Assembly (NCBI GenBank): GCA_963556495.2
Contig: OY747710.1
Coordinates: forward strand, 38,797,000-38,860,999
Source: Valencia hispanica
Taxonomy: Eukaryota; Chordata; Actinopteri; Cyprinodontiformes; Valenciidae
Length of the DNA: 64,000 nucleotides
Reading direction: 5' to 3'
The notes under the pieces were generated by a model. That model saw only the letters and a program-made list of their open reading frames with translations. It did not search any database and was not told the origin of the DNA. Each line of letters opens with the position of its first letter. Positions within the stretch are counted from its first letter, which is position 1. The translations under genes were made by a program, and so were the position numbers. Shown here piece after piece: positions 1 to 11,060 of this stretch.

Positions 1-434
1 GTCCATGCCTTATTTTTAACAGCCTTAGTTGGTTTAAAATTTTAAAATATTGCTCTGACTGTAGATATAAGCAAGATAAGGTGAGCAGCTATTTTCCTTT
101 TGATATTTCAAGATTTATGAAGTTCAACCGATCTACCTTACTGGAATGGTGCATGTTTTTCTCTTTTGAATTTTGAAAACTGACTAGGAGAAATAAGTCT
201 CTATATGACATGTCATATAGGGAAAGTAGTAAATATGAAGGAAAGTATTCCTAATTAAGCTCCTTGAGACTCAGTTCAAAAACATTCCATGTGAAATTAT
301 GGTGCTGCAATGAAAATGTTGAGAATACTTTAAGCCATGGATGTTTTTACATCGCAAGCACAAATATGAAACAATATTTAATAAACGGATCCATCAATAA
401 TTTATTGGATTTTCACTACATCTGTTGATGCATA
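1..434. other. Unassigned AT-rich upstream sequence
   Basis: No gene, exon or repeat family is recognisable here. It precedes the first Tc1-type relic, which begins directly after a TA dinucleotide near 433. Confidence 0.5.
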
Positions 435-1145
435 CAGTGCCTTGCAGAAATATTCATACCCTTTTCTACCTTACGCCACAGACTTTCCTGTATTTTCCTG
501 AGTTTATATTTGATAGACCAACACAAAGATGTACATGATTATGGTTACGATTAATGGTTTAAAAAAAATATTGACACCAAGAAATTCGAAAGGTTTGCTT
601 TGAGCCTTTTTGATGTGTCTCACCCAGCTGTACAAGTCTACAGACCAATTGTTTTTCTTCTTTTCTTCTTCTTCTTAAAATGAATCAAGCTCAGCCAGAT
701 TGTAATGCACCTGAGCAGCAGTTATCAAGTCTTGCCTCAAATTCACAATCAGGTTCAGGTGTGGGCTTTGACTGGACCATTTTTAAACATGAGATTCTCC
801 TACCTGAGCTGTGGATCTCTGCAGCTCCTCCAGAGTTACCATTAACTTCTTGGCTGCTTCTCTGATTAATGCTCTCCTTTCCCTGGTTGGGAAGTACTTT
901 ATGGCCTGACCTACAGTAACCTTGCTTTAAATACAGCTTCATCCCTGAGCTGTCCGCTGTGTTCCTTGGTTTTCATGATTTTGTTTGTTTACTAATGTTC
1001 TCTGACAAACAGCAGAGGAGCTTCACAGAACAACTGGATTTAATAATGAGATTAAACCATGAGGTATTTGGTTGCATTTGATTTTATTTAGAGGTATCAG
1101 GGTAAAGGGGGTCAGATCACAAAATAAACATAACACTTCACAGGT
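435..1145 (-). mobile_element. Tc1-like transposon relic, 3'-truncated
   Basis: The left end CAGTGCCTTGCAGAAATATTC after a TA is the terminal motif of a very common teleost Tc1-type family. Inside (about 790-1,000) is the complement of the transposase start region, with text matching the consensus around the helix-turn-helix and the ...TTCATGATTTTGTTTG... start-codon area. The right terminal repeat is missing: similarity fades near 1,145. No intact transposase frame remains, and the short ORFs over it are decay products. Family assignment is from memory of the consensus. Confidence 0.6.
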
Positions 1146-2309
1146 GTAAACAAACCTATGTGGTATTCACAGAACAGCGTTCGACAGAAGTCGAATTACC
1201 TGGCTTCCAATTACGAATTGGTTGACTTCTGAAGGAAGTGTGGGTTTTATTCAGGGATACAAGATTAAAACGGGCTGAATCCAAGTGCTTACCACACTTC
1301 TTAGACCATGTATGTCTAAAAAGCATGTATTTTTGCAAAATACCGCATGTGTCTTCTACTGTACGAGTTTCGTTTTTCTGAATAATCAGAAAAGGGAATT
1401 CGGAGAAAAATGAAAGTGAAGGATTAAATCCACTGTGCTCCACCCTGTGGTGTTTACATGCCACTTTTAAACAGACATGTTTTGGAGACAGTTGCTTCTG
1501 CTCTTTGCTCACACACACAGACACACACCAACACACACAACGACACACATGCACACAATGCTCTCCCCAGGTGATACCTCAAGCTCCGCCTGATGAACTG
1601 TGAGGTAATGCTTCTAGCAAGGACGGAGAGCTCTGAGAGGGAAGGATGGGGGCGTGTGAGGGGTGAGATGGACCTTTTAGTGTCTTGCAGCTGTGGGTCT
1701 TGCATGTGTTGTTGTATTTGTTGCCAGAGCACTAAGCAGTTTCCCCTATGAATGTGTCATCAGACTGTTTCAACTCAGACACTCCCGTTGAACACTGAAC
1801 AGAAAGTCAAACTTCTTTAATCGACAAATCACCTGGTATGCATTTTGTTCCATATGTGCTTCAGGAGTTTTTTTTCTCCCCACAATGTTTCTTTAACAGG
1901 TGAAGTTACTATCACCAGAGAGAAAGAAGTTTTTTTTTTTTTAAACACTCTCTCTTTCCTTTACTTTCAGCTCAGTTTTACTCTAATCCTCTGCACTTAC
2001 TCTATGTAAGATCCTTTGATAGCAAGATGGCCTCATTCAGATCCAGCAGGAACCTGATCCATGTTTCTCTCCATTTTGGCTCTGATCAGCAGAAGAAAAT
2101 GTCAGAACTTGAGTGACAGGGATTTAGAAGCTAGTCTGAGGGAATCATGCTGACATGCCATCCATTTGTGACTCTGTTTACTACAGCTGGAGAAATCTAC
2201 AAATGATCTAAAAGGCAAGCGTGCCATAAAAAAGGGCTATAGAAAAGTAATTTTGAGGAAATTAAGAGGTACAGAGGTACAAGTACTTGGACACATATCC
2301 ACAGTCGAT
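1146..2309. other. Unassigned upstream sequence with CA-rich tract
   Basis: No gene is seen. A degenerate CA-rich simple repeat lies at about 1,508-1,556, and short poly-T tracts at 1,866-1,874 and 1,930-1,942. The ORFs on the minus strand at 1,156-1,732 include the CA tract read as Cys/Val repeats and show no domain. Confidence 0.5.
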
Positions 2310-2954
2310 TGCCAAGGTTTTTTTAAACGGCTTAAACCGTTTCACATTTCGTCACTTTACAAACAAAACTGTACTCTGTTGGGATTTTATGTGATACACC
2401 AACTCAAAGTAGCATATAACTGTAGAGGGAAGAAGTGAAGAACTGTAGTGGACAAACAGCATCATGAAGACTAAGAAACACAGCAGACAGATCCGGGGAA
2501 AATTTGTTGCATACCTGTTTAGAGATGGGTGACCACTTAAATAGACTGACTGGTCAAAGAGAACAATAATCAGAGAACCAGCCAGAAGACCTTACTGTAG
2601 GTTACTGTTTGCCACAAGCCTCTCAGGGGCCACAGCGAACATGTGGAAAAAGTTGCTCTGGTCAGATGACACCTAAACGGAACATTTTCCCTACAAGAAA
2701 ACACTTGGTGGAAGAAAACTGACATTGCGAAACACAATGAACATATCACCCCCAACGAAACATGGTAGTAGCAGCATCATACTGTGGGGATGCTTTTATT
2801 GAACAGGGACAATGAAGCTGGTCAAATGGGAAGATGGATGGAGCAGAGCACAAGGCAGTCATGGAAAGAAATCTGTTAGAGGCTGCAAAGGACTGGGGTG
2901 GAGGTTCAGCGGCCCTAAACATACAGCCAGAGCTACAATGGGATGGTTTAGATC

Positions 2955-3176
2955 ACGGACTTCAAGTTCTCAATGGTCTGTGTTCTGCAACCTGTAGACA
3001 TATCTTACCTTCAGAACCCCTGAATCAAATAATTGGTTTATTAGTGGGATTCAGTAGAACTTGATTGCATATTGACTAAAAAACTAAGTCATTAGGTTTA
3101 GGCATCTTGGACTGGGAACAGATAAAACCCTTACAGGACTGCATGTCTTGAAAATTGTGTTTCAAGCCCCCTGTTT
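2955..3176. mobile_element. Short insertion inside Tc1 relic
   Basis: The Tc1 reading TTTAGATCA is interrupted after about 2,952 and resumes at GGATCAAAGCATATTC (about 3,178). GATCA is therefore present on both sides and may be a short target duplication. The insert of about 220 bp has no coding capacity and resembles a non-autonomous fish repeat I cannot name. Confidence 0.45.
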
Positions 3177-3218
3177 GGATCAAAGCATATTCATGTTGCA
3201 ATGTAACAGTCATGGCGT

Positions 3219-3475
3219 AGACCAGGGGGTGTCCACATGCACTCCTCTGGGCCTGAGGTTCTACATTCTTGGGACGTGTCCCTGCTCCAAAACAGCTGAT
3301 TCGAATAAGCTCCTCTGCATGTCATCAAGTTCTCCAGGAGCCTGCTAATGGTCCATTCATTTGATTCTGATGTGTTGAAGCAGGATAACATCTCAACTTC
3401 AGATGTTATCCTGCCTGCAAAGCATGCAGGAGTTTGGCCCCTGAGGACTGACTCTGCACACCATTGGTCTAGATC
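3219..3475. mobile_element. Palindromic hAT-like MITE nested in Tc1 relic
   Basis: The ends are inverted: TAGACCAGGGGGTGTCC at the left and ...CACCATTGGTCTA at the right. The inner arms also pair: CCTGAGGTTC...GTCCCTGCTCCA against GAAGCAGGATAACATC...GGCCCCTGAGGAC. The core reads like the teleost MITE with arms containing CCCTGCTCCAACACA-type text. It is non-coding and interrupts the Tc1 3' region. Confidence 0.5.
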
Positions 3476-3640
3476 TGAATCCAATAGGGAATCTGTGGCA
3501 CAGCTTGAAAAACGTTGTTGACAGACTCCCTCCATTCAATCTGGTTGAGTTTGGGCTGCTGTAAAAAAAGAACTATTGAGCCAGTAGGGCTGAAAGAAAA
3601 TGTATAACACTTTTCAGATTTTCATCTGAAAAAATTATTT

Positions 3641-4344
3641 TGTGCTAATGATATCAACTCAAATCAGGGGGATTTTTTTTTTGCATTATGTGACAAAGAC
3701 AGTGCATGTATGTGTGCATGATTGTATATCTCATGTGACGCTGTTTGCCCTCCAATGGTCTGTGGGGGCTGTCCAGCTTGTACCCCGTCTCTGGAATGCT
3801 GAGATCGGCTGAAGCTTGCATGTTAAAAACAGGTGGATGACGAAAAAACCCAGGTCAAACCAAACAATGAGAAATAAAACCAACAAGGCTTCTTTGGCCA
3901 ACCAGGTTATTTCCGTCCTTTTTGATTGTCACTTTCAAATTTAGGCAAACATATTCTCACTTATCACTGAAAAGTAGCTACATCTCTTCTTCCTGCAGTT
4001 TTATTCCCTAAATCACAACAACAGCATTTGCTCTACGTGACAATTAGTCTCTCAGCAGACCATTTTTGAAAGGCATATTTAGAGATAGGTTCCCATAGCA
4101 ACTAATACACACAGTGTGCAGCTGTGGATGCAGAGAGCCAGTGTGTTAGAAAGTGGGCCCGTTGCTCCCTCTGGTGGGCTGAACTGAACTTGTCATATCA
4201 ATTTCATGCTTTTAGTGATGACTCAAACGATGCTTTATCTATTGTGGAATGATCACACAAAACAATCTTCATTAAATAAAAAATATGAATTAATTTTAAA
4301 TGTATTCTACTTAAAAAAAAAATCCCAACAGGGTGAAAATTATT
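3641..4344. other. Unassigned sequence between repeats
   Basis: No exon or named repeat is recognised. The part from 4,260 to 4,330 is AT-rich and borders the tail of the Rex3-like element. Confidence 0.45.
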
Positions 4345-4360
4345 CATCCAGTTTTAAACA

Positions 4361-4393
4361 TCCATCCATCCATCCATCCATCCATCCATCCAT
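4361..4393. repeat. (CCAT)n tail of the Rex3-like element
   Basis: About eight CCAT units on the plus strand form the 3' terminal GATG repeats of the minus-strand retrotransposon. Confidence 0.9.
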
Positions 4394-4418
4394 TTTCTTC
4401 CGCTTATCCGGGGTCGGG

Positions 4419-6254
4419 TCACGGGGGCAGCAGCCTAAGCAAAGAGACCCAGACTTCCCTCTCCCCAGCCACTTGTTCCAGCTCCTCGGGAGGAACCCCA
4501 AGGCGCTCCCAGGCCAGCCGAGAAACATAGTCCCTCCAGCGTGTCCTGGGCCTTCCCCTGGGCCTCCTCCCGGTGGGACGTGCCTGAAACACCTCACCAG
4601 GGAGGCGTCCAGGAGGCATCCTGACCAGATGCCCGAGCCACCTCAACTGACTCCTCTCGATGTGGAGAAGCAGCGGCTCTACTCTGAGCCCCCTCCGGAT
4701 GACTGAGCTTCTCACCCTATCTCTAAGGGAGAGCCCAGACACTCTGCGGAGGAAACTCATTTCAGCCGCTTGTATCCGTGATCTCGTTCTTTCGGTCACC
4801 ACCCAGAGTTCGTGACCATAGATGAGGGTAGGAACGTAGATCGACCGGTAAATCGAGAGCTTCGCCTTTTGGCTCAGCTCTCTCTTCACCACGACAGACC
4901 GGTAGAGCGCCCGCATAACTGCAGATGCCCCACCAATCCGTCTATCAATCTCCCGCTCCATTTTTCCCTCATTCGTGAACAAGACCCCCAGATACTTAAA
5001 CTCCTCCACTTGGGGAAGGACCCCATCCCTGACCCGGAGGAGGCACCCCACCCTTTTCCGGCTCAAGACCATGGCCTCGGATTTGGAGGTGCTGATTCTC
5101 ATCCCAGCCGCTTCACACTCGGCTGCGAACAGCTCCAGCGAAAGCTGTAGATCACGCTCCGATGAAGCCAACAGGACCACATCATCTGCAAAAAGCAGAG
5201 ACCCGATCCTGAGGCCACCAAAACGGATCCCCGCAACGCCTTGGCTGCGCCTAGAAATCCTTTCCATAAAAGTTAGGAACAGGATCGGTGACAAAGGGCA
5301 ACCTTGGCGGAGTCCAACTCTCACCGGAAACAAGCCCGACTTACTGCCGGCAATGCGAACCAAACTCTGGCACCGGTCGTACAGGGACCTAACAGCCCGT
5401 ATCAAGGGGCCCGGTACCCCATACTCCCGGAGCACCCCCCACAGGGCCCCCCGAGGGACACGGTCGAACGCCTTCTCCAAGTCCACAAAACACATGTAGA
5501 CCGGTTGGGCGAACTCCCACGCACCCTCCAGGACCCTGCTGAGGGTGTAGAGCTGGTCCAGTGTTCCACGGCCAGGACGAAAATCGCATTGTTCCTCCTG
5601 GATCCGAGGTTCGACTATCCGTCGGACCCTCCTCTCCAGAACCCCTGAATAGACCTTACCAGGGAGGCTCAGAAGTGTGATCCCCCTGTAGTTGGAACAC
5701 ACCCTGTGGTCCCCCTTTTTAAACAGGGGGACCACCACCCCGGTCTGCCAATCCAAGGGAACTGCCCCCGATGTCCACGCATTATTGCAGAGCCGCGTTA
5801 ACCAACACAGCCCCACAACATCCAGAGCCCTGAGGAACTCCGGTCGAATCTCATCCACCCCCGGAGCCTTGCCACCGAGGAGCTTTTTAACGACCTCGGT
5901 GACCTCAGCACCAGAGATTGGAGAGCCCGACCCCAAGTCCCCAAACCCTGCTTCCAGATTGGAAGGCGTGCCGGTGGGATTGAGGAGGTCTTCGAAGTAT
6001 TCCATCCACCGACCCAAAACGTCCCGCGTCAAGGTCAGCAGCACACCATCCCCACTGTAAACAGTGTTGGTTGCAGACCGCTTTTCCCCCCCCGAGACGC
6101 CGGATGGTGGACCAGAATCGCTTCGAAGCCGTACGGAAGTCGTTTTCCATGGTCTCTCCAAACTCCTCCCACGCCCGAGTTTTTGCCTCAGCAACCATCC
6201 GAGCCGCATCCCGCTTGGCCTGTCGGTACCTATCAGCTGCTTCAGGGGTCCCAC
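4419..6254 (-). pseudogene. Reverse transcriptase portion of Rex3-like element
   Basis: A 611-codon open frame on the minus strand holds the RT domain. Visible are the fingers motif RGITLLSLPGKVYSG, the FVDLEKAFDRVPR motif A, RQGCPLSPILF motif B and the catalytic LLFADDVVLL (FADD) motif C, followed by EEFKYLGVLF and the C-terminal LRWLGHLVRM and GRPRTRWRDY phrases. It would copy element RNA at a nicked target. The genuine protein is one polyprotein with the upstream endonuclease, which lies in a different frame here. The true frame switch is near 6,090, so the first roughly 55 codons of this ORF are out-of-frame read-through. RT itself looks intact, but the element cannot make a complete protein. 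Confidence 0.8.
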
Positions 6255-7362
6255 AAGCCAAAAAGACCCGGTAGGACTCCTTCTTCAGCCTGACAGCATC
6301 CCTTACCGCCGGTGTCCACCACCGGGTTCGGGGGTTGCCGCCGCGACAGGCACCGACCACCTTGCGGCCACAGCTTCGGTCAGCCGCCTCGGCAATGGAG
6401 GCGCGGAACATGGTCCACTCGGACTCGATGTCCCCCGCCTCCCCCGGGACGTGTTCAAAGGTCTGCCGGAGGTGTGAGTTAAAGCTCCTTCTGACAGGAG
6501 ACTCTGCCAGACGTTCCCAGCAGACCCTCACAACACGTTTAGGCCTTCCAGGTCTGTCCGGCGTCCTCCCCCACCATCGGAGCCGACTCACCACCAGGTA
6601 GTGGTCAGTGGACAGCTCTGCCCCTCTCATCACCCGAGTGTCCAAAACATGCGGCCGCAGATCAGATGAGACGACAACCAAGTCGATCATTGAGCTGCGG
6701 CCTAAGGTGTCCTGGTGCCAAGTGCACATATGGACACCTTTATGCTTGAACATGGTGTTTGTTATGTAAGCACAAACAACAGTCAGGACCCGTCCCCCCA
6801 CCCGAAGGCGGAGGGAGGCTACCCTCTCGTTCACCGGGGTAAACCCCAACGTACAGGCGCCGAGATGGGGGGCAACAAGTATGCTCACCCCAGCTCGGCG
6901 CCTCTCAGCGGGGGCAACCCCAGAGTGGAAGAGAGTCCAACCTCTCTCGAGGAGACGGGTTCCAGAGCCAGAGCCGTGCGCCGAGGTGAGTCCGACGATG
7001 TCCAGTCGGAACCTCTCAACCTCGCACACCAGCTCCGGCTCCTTCCCCACCAGAGAGGTGACGTTCCACGTCACGAGAGCCAGCTTCTGCAGCCGAGGAT
7101 CGGACCGCCAAGGTCCCCGCCTTTGGCCGCCGCCCATCCTGCACAGCACCCGACCCCTATGGCCCCTCCCACAGGTGGTGAGCTCATGGGAAGGGGGGCC
7201 CATGTTACCTCTTCGGGCTAAGCCCGATAGGGCCCCATGGGTAAAGGCCCGGCCACCAGGCGCTCGCCAACGTGCCCCACCTCCAGGCCTGGCTCCAGAG
7301 GGGGGCCCCGGTGACCCGCGTCCGGGCGAGGGAACACTGAGTCCATCTGTCGTTTTCTTCAT
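6094..7362 (-). pseudogene. Endonuclease portion of Rex3-like element, internally deleted
   Basis: The ATG at 7,362 opens a Gly/Arg/Pro-rich leader followed by an exonuclease-endonuclease-phosphatase type domain. LALVTWNVTSLVGKEPELV is the N-terminal catalytic strand, and STDHYLVV carries the terminal D-H pair. The middle of the domain, where the GDFN motif should lie, is absent: the frame passes directly from VVCAYI to TNTMFKHKGVH (about 6,757-6,763), so an in-frame deletion removed roughly 50 residues. The linker with CGRK and RGGNPRTRWWTP follows. Loss of the GDFN motif should abolish nicking. The frame then shifts at the G8 run near 6,090. Confidence 0.75.
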
Positions 7363-7490
7363 AGGGGTCTTTTGGGCTGCACTTTGTCTGATCCCTCACC
7401 TAGAACCAAATTCCCATGGGTGACCCTACCAGGAGCAAAAGCCCCCGACAACATAGCTCCTAGGATTATTGGGACACTCAAACTCAAACC

Positions 7491-8112
7491 CCTCCACCAC
7501 GATAAGGTGTAGTTTTAAACATTAAACCCCAAAACTGTTTAGATCACCTTCCTTTAGCAAGTTGAAGGGAAATCCCATTTTGTAGGTAGCTGCACAGAAA
7601 TGCCTGGATGTCTGGCCACTCTTCCTACCAGAAATCGTTGAGCTTACCTTAATTTATTGATTTCTTGACATAAACCCAACTTTAAAACGCAATCAATCCA
7701 TAGGGTTGAGGTCAGGGCCCTTCCAAAGTATAATGTCAACCTTTGTATTCATTTCAAAAACCGTACAGATGTGTCCATGTTTTAACCATATTTTTGTAAA
7801 TTCGGGGTAAAGTTAAGAATTTGGAGGTAGGCATCTGCCTTCAATATTCCACCAACTTGCACCAGAACCACAGGGAACAAAACAGCCCTGAAGCTTGATG
7901 AAGCATGATACTACCTCTACCATGCTTGAGAGGTGATACAGTGTTCTGAGGTGTGAAGGCCTCACCATGACTCTCCAAACAAAACCATGGTCACTGAGGC
8001 CAAACAGCTCAGGCTTTGTCTGATCCGATCATAAAACTTTCATATACAGGGCATTTTTTCCCAAACTCATGCAAGCTGATGAGGAGCGTATGTAAACTTC
8101 TGAGCAGCACTG
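7491..8112 (-). mobile_element. Decayed Tc1/mariner relic, antisense
   Basis: From about 7,540 phrases match the complement of a Tc1-type transposase (GGGTTGAGGTCAGGGC near 7,704, ACCATGGTCACTGAGGCCAAACAGCTCAG near 7,984, and a TCTGATCCGATCATAAA phrase near 8,020). No frame survives. The exact ends are not visible. Confidence 0.5.
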
Positions 8113-9072
8113 TAGCAGCATTCATGAAGTTATACACTAGCTGTTGATATAATGAAAGGACATTTGTTGGATTAGACCTCCCAGAGCTCTTATCTGGTGT
8201 GCAGCCAGTTGAAGAGGTCCAGTATGTTCAGCAGAGTTCTCTTGAACCAATATTGATACGTAGAGGTTTGATTTAAAGTTAAGTTTAGTTTGATTGATGA
8301 AGGCCCTTCGGACCAACACATGTGCTTTCAATTTATCTGCCTGATTTGCACTGCCTGGTTTAAGGTTACTTGTCGTAACTAAATAGCTTAATAAGGATAA
8401 TTAAAGTGTAAATTCATCCTACCCCAGGGTACACACTTGAACTAAAATCAGAAAGACTGCAGTGCCACAATTTTGACCTGTCACATAAGATTTCAACCTT
8501 TCACAATGATTTCACTCCTTTTAGCCAGATACGTTTCAGTGTTCCAGTGATACGCATGCCGATTCGCTATCATGGCTTCCCAAGAACCGTCTTATGGAGC
8601 TACATTATTAGTACCACCTGTACTTTTCCTACTGTGTTATGTTTGACACTGGACGGTGAAAATGCCTCTTAAACATAGCAAACGAATGAAGAACGTCTGT
8701 GGAGGTCGACCTTGTTTAGTTGTGCTACAGAATATGTGATTCATTTAATCCTTTGGCAGAACAGGAACAATGCATATTACTTCACCTTAAAATGTTGTGA
8801 GGCTTAGATCTGATTTAACTATAAAATAAAATGCATTAATTTACACAAAAGTCTTCTGTTTTATTTAATTTGCCCCAATGCTGGGTTTATGCAGTTCAGA
8901 CAAATGTTTGGGGAATTTCAACCAAACATTTGGTCTGGCATTGTGACCCAGTTTATTGCGTTAAAGAAGATATAAGACATAGCATAATCAATTTTCATAT
9001 GCTGTCATTTTGAACTATACAACAACCAGATTAGACCCGAGGGACTGAGCAGGTTAAGAATGAGGACAAGTA
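8113..9072. other. Unassigned AT-rich upstream sequence
   Basis: No gene or named repeat is recognised. A short minus-strand ORF at 8,137-8,331 has no domain and low complexity. Confidence 0.45.
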
Positions 9073-10350
9073 CACTGCTCAAAAAAAATAAAGGGAACAC
9101 TTAAACAACACATTGTAACTCCAAGTCAATCACACTTCTGTGAAATTTAACTGTCCACTCAGGAAGCAACGCTGATTGACAATCAATTTCACATGCTGTT
9201 GTGCAAATAGAATAGACACCAGGTGGAAATGATAGGCAATTAGCAAGACACACCCAATAAAGGAGTGGTTCTGCAGGTGGTGACCACAGACCACTTCTCA
9301 GTTCCTATGCTTTCTGGCTGATGTTTTGGTCACTTTTGAATGCTAGTGGGGCTTTCACTCTAGTGGTAGCATGAGACGGAGTCTACAACCCACACAAGTG
9401 GCTCAGGTAGTTCAGCTCATCCCGGATGGCACATCAATACGAGCTGTGGCAAGAAGGTTTGCTGTGTCTGTCAGCGTAGTGTCCAGAGCATGGAGGAGAC
9501 AGACCAGTACATCAGGAGACGTGGAGGAGGCCGTAGGAGGGCAACAACCCAGCAGCAGGACCACTACCTCCGCCTTTGTGTAAGAAGGAACAGAAGGAGC
9601 ACTGCCAGAGCTCTGTAAAATGACCTCCAGCTAGCCACAAATGTGCATGTGTCTGCTCAAACGGTCAGAAACAGACTCCATGAGGGTTTTATGTTTACGT
9701 CCACAGGTAGGGGTTGTGCTTACAGCCCAACACCGTGCAGGATGTTTGGCATTTGCCAGAGAACACCAAGATTGGCAAGTTCGCTACTGGCTCCCTGTGC
9801 TCTTCACAGATGAAAGCAGGTTCACACTGAGCATATGCGACAGACGTGACAGAGTCTGGAGACGCCGTGGAGAAAGTTCTGTTGCCTGCAACATCCTCCA
9901 GCATGACCGGTTTGAAAGTGGGTCAGTAATGTGGGCTGGCATTTCTTTTAGGGGTCGCACAGCCCTCCATGTGTTCACAAGAGGTAGCCTGACTGCCATT
10001 AGGTACCGAGATGAGATCCTCAGACCCCTTGTGAGACCATATGCTGGTGCCCTGGTTTCCTCCTAATGCAAGACGATGCTAGACCTCATGTGGCTGGAGT
10101 GTGTCAGCAGTTCCAGCAAGAGTAAGGCATTGATGCTATGAACTGGCCCACCCATTCCACAGACCTGAATCCAATTGAGCGCATCTGGGACATCATGTCT
10201 CTCTCCATCTATCCAACGTGGATTGTGTGATTTTGTTGTCAGCACATTCAGCTATGTAAAGAACAAAGTATTTAATAAGAATATTTCATTTATTCAGATC
10301 TAGGATGTGCTATTTTAGTGTTCCCTTTTATTTATTTTTTTTGAGCAGTG
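9073..10350 (+). mobile_element. Tc1-like transposon with both terminal repeats
   Basis: The left end CACTGCTCAAAAAAAATAAA follows a TA and its near-exact inverted copy closes the element near 10,350 (...TTTTTTTTGAGCAGTG). This is the ACTGCTCAAAAAAATAAAGGGAAC-type family known from many fish and from lamprey. The roughly 1.28-kb element carries a broken plus-strand transposase. The right target TA is not evident. Confidence 0.85.
9371..10197 (+). pseudogene. Tc1-like transposase, frameshifted and 3'-deleted
   Basis: The ATG at 9,371 starts an N-terminal paired-type DNA-binding region ([17 protein letters not shown], then [20 protein letters not shown]). A small deletion near 9,510 shifts the frame. 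From about 9,700 the catalytic domain is readable: FTDESRF has the first Asp, RVWRRRGE follows, the second Asp lies in the QDDARPHV phrase near 10,070 after another frame break, and the Glu in NPIERIWD near 10,175. The C-terminus is missing, since the frame collapses near 10,200. All three catalytic acids are present, but in different frames, so no active enzyme can be made. Confidence 0.75.
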
Positions 10351-10847
10351 TTGTTTTTCCGACAAAAAATAATCCTGATTTAAAATAAATCAACCTCAAA
10401 CTAACTCATCAAACAAAATAAACTGACTTAACTCACAATAAACAAAGGGGACTTAAATACTGGCTGATCAGACCAGACAGTGAAATACTTGAAAGGGGGG
10501 TGGGGAACATCTATTTACAAATTTAACTAACAAAAAAGGAACTAAACTCACAATTAGTGTAAGATTTAAACCAGATGATTTGTTGAGTTATGTTAGTCTG
10601 AGGTGCCTGACAGTGCAGTTGTTTACCAATGAAATAAATTTGTGACACCATGAGATGTTGTCTGTACTTTGTTGTGTCTGGTCATTTTAGTGCAAATGTA
10701 AACATTATTTAAAACTTAAACAAAAGCCACTTTAACCCAGACATTACTTGTTTAGTTATTCGGGTTATGAGTTATTTTCATCAGCCAACTTTTTTGGTAA
10801 CCTTGAAATTAGATCTGTTACTTTAACCCATCTTTTGGTTTGGAACC
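10351..10847. other. Unassigned AT-rich sequence
   Basis: No coding or repeat family signal is seen. Confidence 0.4.
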
Positions 10848-11060
10848 TAATTTAGTGTGCTGGGTCAAGTCTTGGGGGGGGGGGGTTGGCCTATTAAGGA
10901 GGCTGTAGTCCTTGATGCAACTGTCCTGGGTTTGATTCCCAACCCCCAAACCTTTGCTCAATGTCTTCCCTCCTTTTCCCACTGCCCATTTCCTGTCTTA
11001 GTACTATCAATGAAGGCAACTAGTGCCCCAAGAAAGAAAATAGAAAACAAACTTGACCTG
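10848..11060 (+). mobile_element. tRNA-derived SINE
   Basis: A pol III B-box-like motif (GGGTTTGATTCCCA, about 10,929-10,942) follows a degenerate A-box region (TTGGCCTATTAAGGAGG). A conserved 3' body (TTTGCTCAATGTCTTCCCTCC, then TTTCCTGTCTTAGTACTATC) and the end AAGGCAACTAGTGCCCCAAG match a widespread teleost SINE as I remember it. A G12 run at 10,874-10,885 disrupts the A-box region. Confidence 0.65.

Larger units (their letters stand above)
2310..3640 (+). mobile_element. Tc1-like transposon relic with nested insertions
   Basis: Terminal-repeat text (GTTTCACATTTCGTCACTTTAC, then GGGATTTTATGTGATACACC near 2,382) opens the element. A decayed plus-strand transposase follows: the chaperone-like phrases of the family are visible at 2,460-2,950 and resume at 3,178-3,218 and 3,471-3,560. 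The 3' part ends near 3,640 with CACTTTTCAGATTTTCATC. Two interruptions (about 2,955-3,176 and 3,219-3,475) split the transposase. Many stops make it inactive. Confidence 0.6.
4345..7490 (-). mobile_element. Rex3-like (RTE clade) non-LTR retrotransposon, nearly full length
   Basis: On the minus strand the element opens near 7,490 (GTGTCCCAATAATCCTAGGAG) and runs through an apurinic-like endonuclease and a reverse transcriptase. It ends in a GATG-type tandem tail (CCATCCATCC on the plus strand, 4,361-4,393). RTE-type Rex3 elements of fish have very short 3' UTRs made of GATG repeats, which fits. The element is GC-rich against AT-rich flanks, consistent with fairly recent insertion. It is defective: there is a deletion in the endonuclease near 6,757-6,763 and a frame change at a G8 run near 6,086-6,093. 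Confidence 0.85.

Noticed and set aside
4812..7423. Multiple plus-strand open frames across the Rex3-like element
   Set aside because: They are antisense shadows of the GC-rich retrotransposon coding strand.
10929..10942. B-box suggesting a tRNA gene
   Set aside because: No cloverleaf can be formed around it, and the downstream body matches a SINE.
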